Origin: Drosophila persimilis | Lineage: Eukaryota > Arthropoda > Insecta > Diptera > Drosophilidae | Length of the DNA stretch: 64,000 nt | NCBI RefSeq assembly: GCF_003286085.1 | Contig: NW_020825331.1 | Location: 186,001-250,000 of the forward strand | Direction of reading: 5' to 3' | Shown: piece after piece, positions 1 to 14,200 of the stretch | How positions within the stretch are numbered: the stretch's first letter is position 1 | Layout: each line of letters opens with the position of its first letter | Position numbers and translations under genes: made by a program | The notes under the pieces: model-generated | What the model saw: the letters and a program-made list of their open reading frames with translations, nothing else | The model's database searches: none | Told to the model about the DNA's origin: nothing

Positions 1-2242
1 TTGCAGATGCTCCTTGTGGCAGAGGTCGCACCAAACACTTTGGCTTCCCTCTCTGCCTCTTCCTGCTGCTGGCCACAAATGTACAGCTGCTTGAACTTTG
101 CACTGCTGTTGTTGTAGATTTCATACATACTCGTATCTGTGCAACTGCTTGGGCAACTGCTCTTTCAGTTGCCTCCCCGCACTGCTTGTTTCTTCTAATC
201 ATACAATCTGAACCTCATTGCCTGCTGCTTAGGCACTGCTTCCTCTGCTTCACCAGTGATCCACCACAGCTTGGAGTGCCACTTGAAGTTTCTTCTTTCA
301 ACGCTCTTCTTCTTTCCCTGTTTCTTCTCTGTTACTCTTCTGTCAAATTTTTCCTTCCTTTGCTCTGCTCATTCTTCAGCTTCGACTGTGACTTCCCTCT
401 GTACTGCCAAGCTAAAGCTTCTGCTCAATCTTCTCTCCAGTTCTCCTCTGCAGAAGTCTCTATTATTCTTATATAACATTATCACTGCTCTGGCCCTTCA
501 CACTCATCTGCTGATGGTGCTGCTGCAAAACTTCTCTTGGCAGCTACAAATTAATCTGCATATGCAAACCAACATGTGTCCGTCCGTCCATCCTGCCACT
601 CGACCCACAAATAAATTTGCTTAAATACTTTTCTTTTTTGTATCTTTATCTTCGGGCTTGAACTGCTGGTATGCCAAGTGGATTATCCAGATTATCAAAT
701 GTAATTTTGAGTGTGATTTCAATTGGTTTCCCGGTTTCCCCAAACCTCCACTTCTCCAACCCCCTCCCACCACCACTGCGCACTCCACTCTTCACTCGGC
801 ACTCGAAAGTGCGATAAATCATGCCCTTGGCCAATTGAGTCAATTCAGCATTCTTCATTCTTCCACATATTTTCGCCCAAACATATTTCTACACACAATA
901 CACTCCGTACCCCTCCCACATCCCTTAGCTGCCCAGCTTTCCTTCTCGCTCGCACTCTTGTCTATCTGCCGCATCAGTGAGGCAACGGTACTGTCTATAA
1001 ATATTTAAATTTCAAGTTTGCCAAAAGTTTTTTGCATGCATTACGATGATGTAGACGACGGCAGGCAGCGTGGCAGGAGAGAGTGGGGATGAGTGGGTGT
1101 GGTGGATGGGGCGCAGTGGAGAGTCTGCGGCCAGGACAGCAGTCGTGCGTGGCTCCTGCTGTCTGGCCTGCCTCCCCCACGCCACCACTCGCCCCGCTTA
1201 GCCCTCGTTCTGTTCCATTATTTTTTCTATACCCTCGAATACCTCGGGTACTATGATTTCGATCAGATATACAAAGGCAATGCCAGGAAGGACCCTAAAG
1301 AAAGTACATCAAAATATATATTCCCGATCTGTCTTTACTAACAATAGTCCTCTCGGAAGACTAACCATACGTCAAAAACTCCACTTTTATCTAAAATTTC
1401 ATGGCTCTACCAAATTCGACCATATATTATATAGCTTTTGGAGAGAACAATCATTTGTTAGATATTTTTCTTTGTGAGCAACCAATTACTGGCTTCTAGG
1501 AACGTACTCGACATGTTTTTACGGGTATTCGTGTTTTAGACAAGTAGATGAAAACCGAATGACAAACGTTTGATCTGCAAGGGTATCCAAAGTTTCGGCC
1601 TTACTTTCGTTTTAACTTTTTATTTGTTGGCGCTTTTGTTGTTGTTTTTTTTTTTTGTTACGGCCTGGGTAAACTTTTTTGCAGCACTTGCAAGTGAAAT
1701 GTTTGATTTTCAATGATTCAATAAATTATTTATATTTGCGTATGCCCAGGACCCAGCACCCAGACCCAGACCCAGCACCCAGGACCCAGGACCCAGGATT
1801 GCCTGTGCCCTGGTATGCGGTGCCGCTTCGCGTCCCTCCGGGGTGCCGGATGTCGATCTTCAATTAGCCGCCGCAGCTCTTTAAACTGTCTGCTGTCGAC
1901 GCTGGCTGCAACGCTAGCTGCGACGCTGGCTGTTGTCTGGCACAGTTAAGTTGTTGGCAATAGCAAGAGACAGGGACAGAGGGAGAATGAGGGCGAAAGA
2001 GGGCCAAAGAGGGACAGAGCGAGCTTTTGGGCACATTTAAAAGCGATAAATCACGGTCTTTTTGGCAGGCGCAACAAGGGGGAGGCGGAGGCCCATGCAC
2101 CAGTAGCGTGCATTGCCAGCGCGATATCATTAACTGCCACAGACACACACCCACACACCCACACACCCACACACACACAGAGCACACTCATGCACTCTAA
2201 TCTCACTGTCTCTCTCACTCTGTGCCCCCCATTTCTTTACAG
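1..2242. other. Intron upstream of the first visible DIP exon
   Basis: No supported gene lies here. The first visible coding exon of the DIP gene starts at 2243 behind a pyrimidine tract and CAG, so this stretch is most simply its upstream intron. It holds pyrimidine-rich sequence (240-480), a short ACCCAG/ACCCAGG minisatellite (about 1746-1798) and a CA-rich run (2139-2180). The short open frames here are low-complexity and show no family resemblance. Confidence 0.6.
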
Positions 2243-5200
2243 CAATTGGTGCCTTTGCGCCCGAGTTTGTGGAGAGCATTTCCAATGTGTCCGTTGCCGT
2301 GGGTCGCGACGCCACCTTCACGTGCCACGTCCGCCACCTGGGCGGCTATCGGGTAAGAAGTCAACATCCTTGCCGTGCCGCCTTGCACTCGAAAACATAA
2401 CAAACACGACCCCTCCTCGCTCATCCCTTCCACAGGTGGGCTGGCTGAAAGCCGACACCAAGGCCATCCAGGCCATACACGAGAACGTCATCACCCACAA
2501 TCCCCGTGTCACGGTCAGCCATCTGGACCAGAACACCTGGAATCTGCACATCAAGGCGGTGGCGGAGGAGGATCGCGGCGGCTACATGTGTCAACTGAAC
2601 ACGGATCCCATGAAGAGTCAGGTGGGTCAGGTCAAAGATCATCATTCGATACCATATACATACATATGTATGTACATTTATTATTGACATTTGAGGCATA
2701 GGTTTTGGGTGGCACTCGAAATAACATGGCCGGTCACAGGAGGCTGTGGATGGTTTTGAAACTCGATCAGGCCTCGCACAGCCCCTTCGAAAATCATTCA
2801 ACAACAACCCGGTCAACAGTAAACATCTAGCCTTTAAAATAATTTTTCCGAAATAAAATACAATTTTTCCTAAAACCTCACCACTCGGTGTTAAAAAATT
2901 AAATTCTATTTCGGATTTGATACAAAAATGCCGCGACGTCACCCCTCACGCGGCGTGAGCCTGACGCGTGATCACCATCGTCGCCATTCGCGCGGCGAAG
3001 GCAGATACGAGCGCCAGCGCGACCGCGACCGCGAGCTTGGCAGTGAATGCCACGAAGGGCACTCCTTTATGTCGTGGCTGTTCGTGATTGTTGTGACGTC
3101 CTCCCTGGTAGTGGGCTGGCTGCTGTACCTCGTCGTCGCTTGGAAGTATGCCGTTGCAAACGGACCATCCGTGGAGGAGACTAGCAAGAGCCCTCGTTTG
3201 CTGGCAGGACGCGCCGATGGCGACATGTCTTGGCGCGACTCCGATACGGCCGCTGCAGCTGCAGTGGCCACGGCAGAAGAAAAGGCCGCTCGCTGCTATT
3301 TCTGCAATCAACCTCTCTACTTGAAGAAGACCATGAAGCAGATTGGCCAGCAGATCGTCGGGCAAGATAAGGCACTCATGCAGTTGGAACAAGAACTAGG
3401 CCGCGATCGCAAGTTCCGCTCCGTCGCATTGCTCGGCCCACCCGGCGTTGGCAAGACCATGACAGCCGCGGCTCTGATGCGGAGCTTCCCATGGTCGGAG
3501 AATGTTCGTTCCTATTCGTGGAACAACGAGACTTCTGGAAAAGATGATGTTAATAAGTTTCGCAAACTCCGCCAGTTCATGAACGAAATATCGAACTGTG
3601 GCATGAACTTCCATCTCATTGACGACCTAAAAATCGATAATAGGGACATAGTCCCTATCTATAATGAGATGATTTCTCATCGGGAGGGTGTTGTTGACGA
3701 GCTGATGGCTGATCAGATTGTGTTGGTTGTTTATATATTTAACCTAGAGACGCAGTACCTCGAGGAGCACCAAAAGTACCTCAAGCACATCTCAGACACC
3801 ACCGTTTCGATCAACTTCTGTTCATTTGGACTTGAGAAACTAAAGCTCTGCCTAGAAGCCGAGCTAAACGCCATGAAGTACTCGCTCAATGAGGAAGCCG
3901 AAGCAGCTGTCCTGAAAGCAGCCATGGAGACAATCGACATCGCTGGGTGCAAGTCGCTGCGTGCACTCATCGAGAAGCTCGGAGAGCCACTGCCTACGGA
4001 ATCCGCCTAATGATAACCTCGAACTTCCTTCCATTTCTGTTATTTTGGTTTTAAGGGAAGTTTTATTTCATCGAGTGGTGTTCATATTTGAAACATTTTA
4101 ATAATGAAAAACGCACCTATTTATGTAATTTGAATTTTATTCAAACAAATTGCTTTCATTTGGTTTTTGTTAGTTTTTTGTCGCGGTCTGCAGTTTGGAC
4201 TTCGGAGACGTAAAACTATGTCAGTCTCAATTTCTGGTTGTACTTTTTCTGATGCCCACACATAAACACTTGGCGCTTGGCAACATTCTTTAACCATAGC
4301 ACCAATCATCACTTTTGGATGAGTGTAATATTTAATATTTGGCTCTTACTCGAAGGCGAGAGACAGGAACGGTGCTAATGCACCGTTCTCTGTACCAGGG
4401 CGCTTGTCTCTGTTTCTTTGTTGGGTGCTACATGCTCATACGCACATGTTCGTTATCTTGTTGGCTTCGTTCGCCTGTTGTCTCTGCTCCTATATTTTGC
4501 ATGTTTCTTCCAAAACACGTAACAGACACACAAGTAAATCAAAGCAAACTTTATTGATGCAGCAGGACTAAGTCCAACAGGAGAGGGTTAGATGCAACGG
4601 CCCGACTAGGAGCTCTGCGAATCTGCTGCGGCTTCCGTACCATCATCGGACGATGCGGCACTGGTTAGTGCCGGAATGCTTCCACTAGTGGAGTTCGCCG
4701 AGGAAGCGAGGGGAATCTGCCCAGAGATCACCCAAAACCGCTCCCCGGTTTTTGGGCAATTGATTTTGATTTTTCTGCAACATTTTTTTTAAATTTAGAC
4801 CCATGTGGCAAACGATGAGGAATTCGATCACGAGCACGAACTGGTATTCGAGAAGGACAGGGGACTATTGTATTTGTGATTCGCTTGCGCTATTTTTATG
4901 GCCGTTATGGGGGGATCGGGATCCCTGCTTATGTCAGGAATCTTTTGTTTTTGTTGGTTTTGTTTCGCAATTCCTTTCATGCGGCATTAAACGGTAAAGT
5001 AAAATGCGAATGCATTCAACTGTTGTCCTGCTTTCTCCTTTTCCTCCTGCTCCTCCTTCTTTTGCGTGGAAGAAGACAGGCGCAAGAAGGAAGCGAAGAA
5101 AGCGCAGCAAACCGAAAGCGAAAACTATGCGAATGGCGACCCCCATCCCCACACAGCCCACAAACACACATATCAGAGAGAAATAAATGCACACACACAA

Positions 5201-8200
5201 ATGTATGTGTATGAATGGGAAGCTTCGTCTACTGCTTTCTGTGTACGCTCCAACGGTGCACTATGGTCCGAACGACCACTTTTGTTGGCCAAAATTAATA
5301 ACTCCCGAACGGAACAAGATTTTTTCATTTAGTTTTTTGTATTGGATATATATAATCAATAAGAAATGGATTTAAGAAAAAAATGGGTGTGGCACCGCCC
5401 CTTTTTTTTAATAATGCATATTTAAATTTTTAGTTATAGTGAAAAAAAGTATTAAGCATATTTTATTTAAGAAAACGGCGTTGCACGACTAAAAAATTTT
5501 GATTTAAATAAAAATAAAATCGTTTAAAGGTTTCCGTAAATTATTGCCGAAATCCTTGTCTAGAAGCAAGGTTAACGCCTCGTTAAGTGAGATATGTGCC
5601 GGCTTTCCGACTGGGTCCTGTACAGCCTTACGAACTTAGTTAGCATATTTGGACATAAAGATAAATGTATTGAAACAAAGGCTTGTGGCCAATCCACATA
5701 TTTTCGTTTAAACATCTTTGAATTTTACCGGCATTTGTTCCGGTATGTTGCCAAACGGTAACAAATTTTCCTGCTGGTATCTTCAAAAGCTTTATTAATT
5801 TCATATGATATGTCGCCTTAAGATCCGTTTTCAAATAATTGATAATTTTACCCTTCTCTGAATTCCATTCGGCAAACAAATCTGCATTTTCGAATTTGAG
5901 GTTATGCTCTATTAATGCAAATTCCAAGAATTGTGGTAAAAAGTGACATTTCTAACTATATACATTTCAAAAAGAATTTATTAATCTACGACACAGAAAA
6001 GGTTTCAGGGTGGGACTAGGTGGGACTCACTTTGTACACCTTTTCAAAAATTAGTTTTCATTACAAGTTGGCACATGTTGAAGGCCTCACTTTAACCTTC
6101 AATTACGAAGACATCAGAACTACTAGAGACAGTTTAAAACTCAAAACACGTAGTAAGAACCCGACAGATTAAGATTCATCAAAAAAATTTAATCACGTCT
6201 TGGCGTTTTTCAATTTTTGAGATATCTAAAGTGGTTATTAATTTGCCACTTTTTCCCTTCACGTGCTTTACTATAAAAACAGTTGGGTTGCACAGCTGAT
6301 TTTGCGAATGTGGCGCCATCTATGGAAATTTCTGGTACGCAGATTTAATGGTCGATCTTTTTCTAATGCAGAGCGATCAAAACCAGGTTTCAGTTTTGAC
6401 TTTGAAAAATTAGGTTTTGGCCAACAAAAGTGGTCGTTCGGACCATAGTGCGGTGTTCGGGGTACACGTACACGTACAAGTACACCCTTACCCTCACCCC
6501 CACCCCCACCGCCAACCGTACATCGCTATGTGTGTGTCCGCTCACACGTACACTCATGTGTCCAGCCAAGTGAAGTTTATGGTGCCAATAAAATGTATTT
6601 CATGCTTCCTTAATTTTTATTTGCACTTTTACGCTTTTCATAAGAACAGCAAGAACAACACAGCGCAAGTACAGTGGAAACACGACGGAGATTCGACGGG
6701 TCAAAGTGCACTGTGTGTACACATGTGTTCATGAACTGTGTGTGTGTGTGGGTGCCACTAGCCCTGTGGCATAAACGTTCTCATTCTCTCCTGTCTTAAA
6801 CTATTTAACGCCATTCCATTAGCTTTACCTTTACATACCCGTACCTTTGCCACCGGCCTTTATTCGGCCCCACTTTATTTTGCCAGGGACCATTTTCCCA
6901 GTCGCCGTATAAAACACTTTACCATTACTTCTGCTTTATGACCAACTTGCATAATCAGCAAATTCTCGCCGCCTCTCTCTGCCGTGAGTGGCAGTGCAGT
7001 GCGTTTGTCCCCTAGCAATTTGTGATAATTTAAGTAAGAGAAATAAAGTATTCCTTCCATCCCTCCATCCCTTCATCCTCCTCCCGTTCCCATTCACTTC
7101 CGGATTCTGTTAATGTTTGTGTTTCTGTTTCATTTGGTTCATTTGCAGATAGGCTTCCTGGATGTGGTCATACCGCCGGACTTTATCAGCGAGGACACTT
7201 CATCGGATGTGATTGTGCCGGAGGGCAGTTCGGTGCGCCTGACATGTCGGTGAGTAGTATGTACCGTATGGTTTTAGCCAGCCATCAAGCCCTCCACCCA
7301 TCCGACCCACCACCCCCGCCCACATGCAATTCATCAAGATGCTGCCTCAGAGGGTTGCACTTCGATACTCGCATGTTGAGTTTTTTAGCCTCAACTTTCC
7401 ATCCAAGTGCCTTCTCCATCTGCACTCCCAGAGTCGCATCCATTCTCCCGTCTCAATCAGCCCCGTGTAATAATGTCAGCAAATTAAGTGACACTTCATT
7501 TCTCTTGATTCCGCACTAATACACTCCACTCCCTACCAATGGCTTCTACCACTACCCTAGGGCTAACACGGATAGCGGGTAGATTAGCTGCTTTAGAGAG
7601 CATCAAAGAGATAAGGACTTACGTTAACCCCTCGTCTGGGTCTGGAGTTTTCACCATTTTCAAGGGTATTAGGAAGCTGGCTAACAGTCTCTAATTTGTG
7701 TTGGATATTTTCTAACTGCCATGTAAGGGGCATGCGGCGGTGGTGGGGCTTGGTGTGCGTGCGGGTGTGGGTGTGATGTCGCTGTCGGTGTTAGTGTGGG
7801 GGCCAAGGAGTCAAAGCCAAGCCTTGGCTGTCTGCTGATTTATGAACTTGACCGCAACCACGAAGTGTTGCTCTCTTTTTTATAACGATTTAACCGCAAA
7901 ATGATGAAACGATGGCGATAAGCGCGTTGCGACTGTGCCACTCTCTCTCTTTCTCTCTCTGTGTGTGTGTGAATGCGAGAGTGTGGAAAGCTATTAGAGA
8001 CCTTGTCTGCAGACGTTATATATTTGGTTTTATTTTCTGTTTTGTTTCCCGTTCATTTTTAATACCACTTAGTGCAAATCCCTTGAAATGAATTCAACTT
8101 CAGCTTTACGCACATTAAAAGCACGGCGTTAACCTAGCCAGACAATCAGAACAAGGGTTAAGGTGCTTTAAAAACGGTAGAGTAACGGTCACAGCGAGTG

Positions 8201-11200
8201 AGAGAAGAGCGAAAAGTCGCGAAAGTCGTGGTGATTCTGCGGCATAGACTTCGAGAGGAAAGCGCCTTCTGATCACAGAGGGAGAGAGCAAAGCCAATTA
8301 CTGTATCCAGTACCTGTGAATTGAAGAGCTTAAGTTACGGATGTAACCCGATACATCCAAAACCAGATGACTTAGCGTGATTTTGTCTTCGAAGAAACGA
8401 TGGAGTAAAGGGCACAGCAAGGGCTCATGTGTCCCACTACCAAATTATAGGCAAATGTCAAGAGCTAAGGTCCGCAATAATTTGTATAGAATGAAGAAGT
8501 TTCCCAGCTTCCCGGGTACTTTTCACTTGCTTCTGTACTTTTTCTCTTACTCAAACACAGCGCCATAGTAACACCTCTCTCTCTTCCCACTGATAGCACT
8601 GTTACAGCAAGACACCCCCGACCTTGGAGCTTGTCAAAAAACAAATTAATAATGAAATAAATAAATTCGCCTGTAATGCATTGGAGGTCAGGGAGGGGAG
8701 TAGGTGAATTCATATCATACTCGCACTGCTTTGAATAGCTGTAAATCAACTTTAAATGGTTTTTTCCTCTCCGTTCAGAAGCACAGCACAGTAAAGTTCA
8801 AGCGCCCTCTTCCTCTGCAAGTTCTTTCTTTCGACTATGTAAATTGCACTTAGTTTTTACTCAGAGAGATTTCAAGCAAAGCTGTTGCTGTTTCCCCCCT
8901 CCTTCCCCATCGCACGCACACACACATTCAATCAGCCTGCGTGGGTCCTGGTCCTGGTCCTGGTCTTCGTCCTGGTCTTGGTCCTGTCCCGGCATGACTA
9001 AACATGTCTAAGCAACTGCTAGTGACTGCTAACTGGTAGCCAGCCAGTCGCCGCCATTGTGTTGGCCATGTGGGAGGAAGGCTTCCCCTAACACTGTGTT
9101 TGTATGTCTGTGTGTGTGTGTGTTGGTTGATTTTCTTTTTAGCTATTTTGCATCTGTTTGCGGCATCATAAAAATTTACCACACCCGTGTCTGGTTCGCT
9201 GTTGAACAACTTCTGTCTTAACACGCATTTCTCTCTCGCTCCCCGCAAAAGCTCGACAAAACCACTCGCACTCTTGCTGCTCTCTTCTCTTCTCTCTCTC
9301 TCTCTCTTTCACTATCTATCTATCCGTTGCACCACATACTTGAGCAGGACAGGAAAGACGTAGTCGCAGTCGGCGCCTGCTGGCTTCAAGCGGTGGCTGC
9401 TCTGCTTTCCTGCTGCACTGCTTGCTTTCCACTGTCGTTGGTCTTTGAGCGCGAGAGGGAATAAAAGTTTTGATGCCCCTTGCAGAGGGTATAATGATTT
9501 TTAGCAGGTTTTTACAACGCAGACTAGAAATCATTTGTATTTGTGTTCTTGCTCATCATTAGAAGGCGGAACAAAATAGTCAGTTTTAAAACAATTCGAC
9601 TGATCTTTTCCACAGACTCCAAACTGTTCGATTTGAGACTTGAGACTTGAATTGGGAATTCTTATTCAAAAATCATCCATCAATGGGTGCCTATCGTATA
9701 TATGCCAGGGGAAATATGGATCAGAGAGAGGGTATCCAAACGTTCGATTCTCGAAGCTAGCCTTACTCTCTCGTTTGGTCTCTCTCACTCTAACGATAAC
9801 ACAATGGTATCTGGCCGTGGCTCCCACTGTATGCCGTGTCGTCGTCATATTAAATTTAATAAGCCACTGAACTTGAATATTTTCCATTTCCCATTTAGCA
9901 TTTACCATTTACCATTTACCATTTCCCATTTGCAGCCATTACCATTGAGTGGGCGTGGCCGAGATGGTTTATGGGCCTCGAGAAGACAATTGTTTTTGGT
10001 TTCCCCTATCCATACTAATTTGTGCTGTTCATTTTGCTGTTTGCAGAGCCCGTGGCTATCCGGAACCGATTGTCACCTGGCGGCGGGAGGACGGCAACGA
10101 GATTGTCCTCAAGGACAATGTGGGCACCAAGACACTGGGTAAGTGACGGTAGTTTTTTCAGCACATACTCGCATACCTGTGTATGTGTATCCCTGTGTGT
10201 CCTGTGCCAACTAAACCAACAATTGCCTGCTTTCAGCGCCCTCGTTCCGCGGCGAAGTGCTGAAGCTGTCAAAGATATCACGGAACGAGATGGGCTCGTA
10301 TCTGTGCATCGCCTCCAACGGGGTTCCCCCATCGGTTTCAAAGCGCATCTCGCTTAGCATACACTGTAAGTACACAACGCTCTTTCTCCCAGTCCTTACC
10401 ATCTCTCTCCCTCTCTCTGTCTCCATCTCTCTGACCGCCGTTCGTGTCCATCTCCATGCAGTGCGCCATTAATTAGAGGAGCTTGCGGTTGGTCAACTCT
10501 TTTCAGCTGCTCGCAGCAGCACGTTGAGGTTGCATCATCAGTCAGCTCTCCCCTGCTCTCCTCCACTCGAGTCGGGTCCGAGAGCCTGGGCGTTTATCTT
10601 GCGTTTAGCTCGTCCACTGGCAAAAATTTGTAGGGACACGAACTGGTGTTCGGTTGATCCTTGAATCGCTTGAAAGGTTTAGTCGGGTGTACATACCTAT
10701 CAGACCTATCAAGGCTAAAAATGCATACCTACAGATGCAATAAAATATTTAATTTCAGCCAGTTGCAGAATTCCGCATCCCATTAAGTTCCTTCGAAGAA
10801 ATTCTTATGGAACCAAACCCCGTTCAGACCCCTATCTAAAGGAAGCTTTAAAGAATTATTTTAAATATCCCCACAGTTCCCGATTCTGGTTTCTGCCAGT
10901 GCACAAAGAGTCCACTCCGTCTGCGAAGATGCCCCACAGCGAAGGAAGACAGAAGGACCAAGAGAGGAAAAGGCAAAAAAGGCACAAGGCAGAAGGCAGA
11001 AGGCAAACCCGGGGTAGCTATGGCTCTATGCTTCTACGGCTCTATGCTCTATGTGCCGTGCTAACTCGATTGTCCTTGTTGTAATCCGTTTAAATCCTGT
11101 CACTGATACCGGGCATTACCTGCTCCTACCATCCTCCCACCACCAACGTTTTTGTATTTTTGTTGTTTCTGTGTATTGTGTGTGTGTGGGTGAGCATGGT

Positions 11201-14200
11201 GTGTGTGTGTGGCAGGTGCTTTTTGGTGGGCCACAGCTTTTTTGTCAAACTGTCTGCAGCACGTGCTGCTGGCTGCTGCCTGCTGCCTGCTGCCTCACTG
11301 CCTTGCCTCGCCTGTGACTCTCCTGCAATGTGGCAGTTCACTCAATCACCGAGGCAGCTGCAGAGGGGGGGCGGGCGGCAACGGAGGAAACCGTGGCATC
11401 CACTGCGTTTGTTTGCTCTGCCACCTCCCTCCCACCATCCTGTAACTCCCTTGTTTATTTTTCTTTTTTTTGCTTTTGTTTTTTTTTAGCTCGTTTACCA
11501 CTGCAGCAAAAGCCTGCCCCCACTCTCCCCATATGCCCCATATCACTCGCTCTACGGAGGTGGCAAAATCACGCCTTTTAACATTTTGACATTGTGTTAA
11601 TGTGGTCTTTAAGTGGCACTTGGTCTAGGGGATCGCTGCTGCTGTGGAGAAACTTTAACCCCTGAATGAAGGAGGGCTTATTGCTCCCCAAATGGGTCTC
11701 ACTTCTAATTGATTTAGCCAATGGAGAAGCCAGAAAGCTCTGGCTCATGAAACAATAATATTAGATTCTTTTCTTTGAATAGTCGGGAATAGTCGGCCTT
11801 GATTCCAGAGGAACTTGCATTTAAATATCGACTGATTTGTGGCTTGTGGATTGGGAGGGTATTGCCTATATCCCATGCGCCCGACAACCTTCTGCTTAGA
11901 ACAGGGATACCCTTTTGCGCAGGATACTAGAATTACTGGTTAACAGTTATCTTCGAGTAGCAGATACTCCTCAGAAGGTGTGCCGCTAAGGGGGTGAGGG
12001 CTGAGGGCTGAGGGTCTCCACCTAGCGAAACTTTTTGATCAACTCGAGTTGCGCATCGCTTCTTTCTTTCACCTTCTGTCCATTCCATTAGAGTGTGTTC
12101 CTCCTTCACTCCGTCGTTTCGCCCTTTCGTCCGTCCGTGAGTCCTGCGTGTTTACTTTTCCTGTTGCCATTTTGCAACAACTTCCTTCGCAATTTGTTTG
12201 CGAAAGAGTTGCCAGAGCCACAGCCAGAGCCACAGCCACAGCCACCCCTCCCCGTTTCCCCGTTGTCACGTTGCCCCCGTTTTTCTTCTCGGAAACTTTT
12301 GCGGAGTCAGTTGCAAGAGCAGATTGCCACAGCTTCTGGGAGGGGCTGGCGCTACTGCTGCAGTGTCGCTGGCTGATAAAGCAAGCAGCTTGCCACGCGC
12401 CACGCGCCACGCGACGCATGCCGCATGCCGTATGCCATATTTTCCTCGACCCACTTCCGCTACAAATTCTCTTTCCGCTGCCGCCTTATTAGGCGCTTCC
12501 CCTAGCTGTTGCCTCATTCCGCCTCCGCTTTTCTGAGATGCTTAATTAGTGGCACCTATGGGAAGTGCGGCAGGAAGAGACGGCGTGCCATATGCAGCCG
12601 GCAACCATCTTAACCAGGCCGGAATCGCAGACTTCCTGTCGCTCTGGCCTTGCCAGAGCGCCTCTCGGAGGATTGGTCACGAGGCACGTTCATCGCTGCA
12701 GGTCCACCCGCCCCTCCACCGCGTCATGCGGCATAAATCGAACACACAAAATAAACGCTGCAAAATGAGACAAAAATCACGTACGTGCGGATGCCACAAG
12801 CAAACAAAAAATCCCACCAAAGAAGAAAATTCAGCCATGCAAGGCGTTGATGTGGCACAAAAAAGTGTAACGGACAGCCCCAGCTCCTTGGATCATCTCC
12901 ATCAAACCATCAAACCATCAAACAAAAACACTCAGGCACAGTACGCCTCGATGGATTTCGATGGGTGGAAAGGTTCCCTAGATGCCTTCACCTTTGTGGC
13001 ACTCGGCACTCGCTCCCTTCGTAGATCCCTTCTACGAGCAAGGACTACTCGCATCGTGCAGCGCTATTATCTTTCAATCAGACTCTTGACACATCTCTTT
13101 CAGATATTGGAACTTCTCCTTCTGTACTATATAGGTAGCTCCATCCCGAAAAGGGAGATGCTCTTATTGTTATCTTTACTCCAAAAATCACAGATTTGCA
13201 AATACTGAACGCTGCATTTCAGACAAGTAAAGTCAGTGCCAACAGAGATCCCAACAAAGTCGTTCAATTGGACTTTCTTGGGTCGAAAAAGTGTTCCCCT
13301 CTCTATGGGAGTAGAGTCTTGCATAGCTGTGGAATGCCCCAAAATAGCTGTGGATATAAACCATTTAAATACAGTGCGTTTCATCAAAATTGAGACAGTA
13401 GAAACTGGGAAAACAAAACAAGCTGCAAGCATTATGTGTTACTTACACTGCTGAAACGCTCTGTATAGGCCATCTATCATGGGCCCAGCACACGCACCTC
13501 CTCCTGAATGAGTTCCGAATTTTTGTCACCTTCAACTCAAGCCCCAGCGTCTCTCTCTCCATCGCCAGTCCTGCTGCAACAATTGCCGAAAATGTGCTTC
13601 ATGTGGATGCTGCAAGGCTGCCAGTCTGCCAGGCTGCCAGGCTAGAAGGCTGGCAGTGCTTGCTGCATTGTAGAGTGGCGGCAGGCAGGCAGGGCCAGGC
13701 AGCTGACGACGTCATTAGTGCATATTTGTGGCTTTGTTTGCCACAAAACTGAGCGGACTCTGAAGCCCCGGCATCGACATGGGGGTCCCGGCCCGGGCCA
13801 GTCCGATGCAAAGGCAGGTAGGAACATGCTCAGAATAATCATTGCAAAATTTCAAATCGCCAAGCGAAAGTGCCGAGGGACCTGAGGGACCCAAATCCTC
13901 TATTCCTATCCCTATCCCTAACCCCTTCTCTGGGAGTTCCACAAAATGCACTGAGGATAGACCCAGAATGTGGCAGCTCCATGCGTGTGTTCGTGTGCAT
14001 GTGCGTGTGGATTAAAGTAGAGGCAGTCAACCAGCACGTATGCCTGGTCAAGCTGCCAGCGCTGCTTCTATTTCCTATCCACCAGCGGACGGTGGAGAAA
14101 AGACTTCTCTCATGGCGGAGGACCAGTGTATTTCAGCTTTGGTGCCACGTTCCTTGTGTGGCGGGCGCTATTATTGTGGAGTGATCGGATCGGGAATGCG

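Noticed and set aside
12049-12536. Overlapping 110-147-codon frames on the + strand
   Set aside because: Pyrimidine-rich, repeat-containing intron; no splice context or domain.
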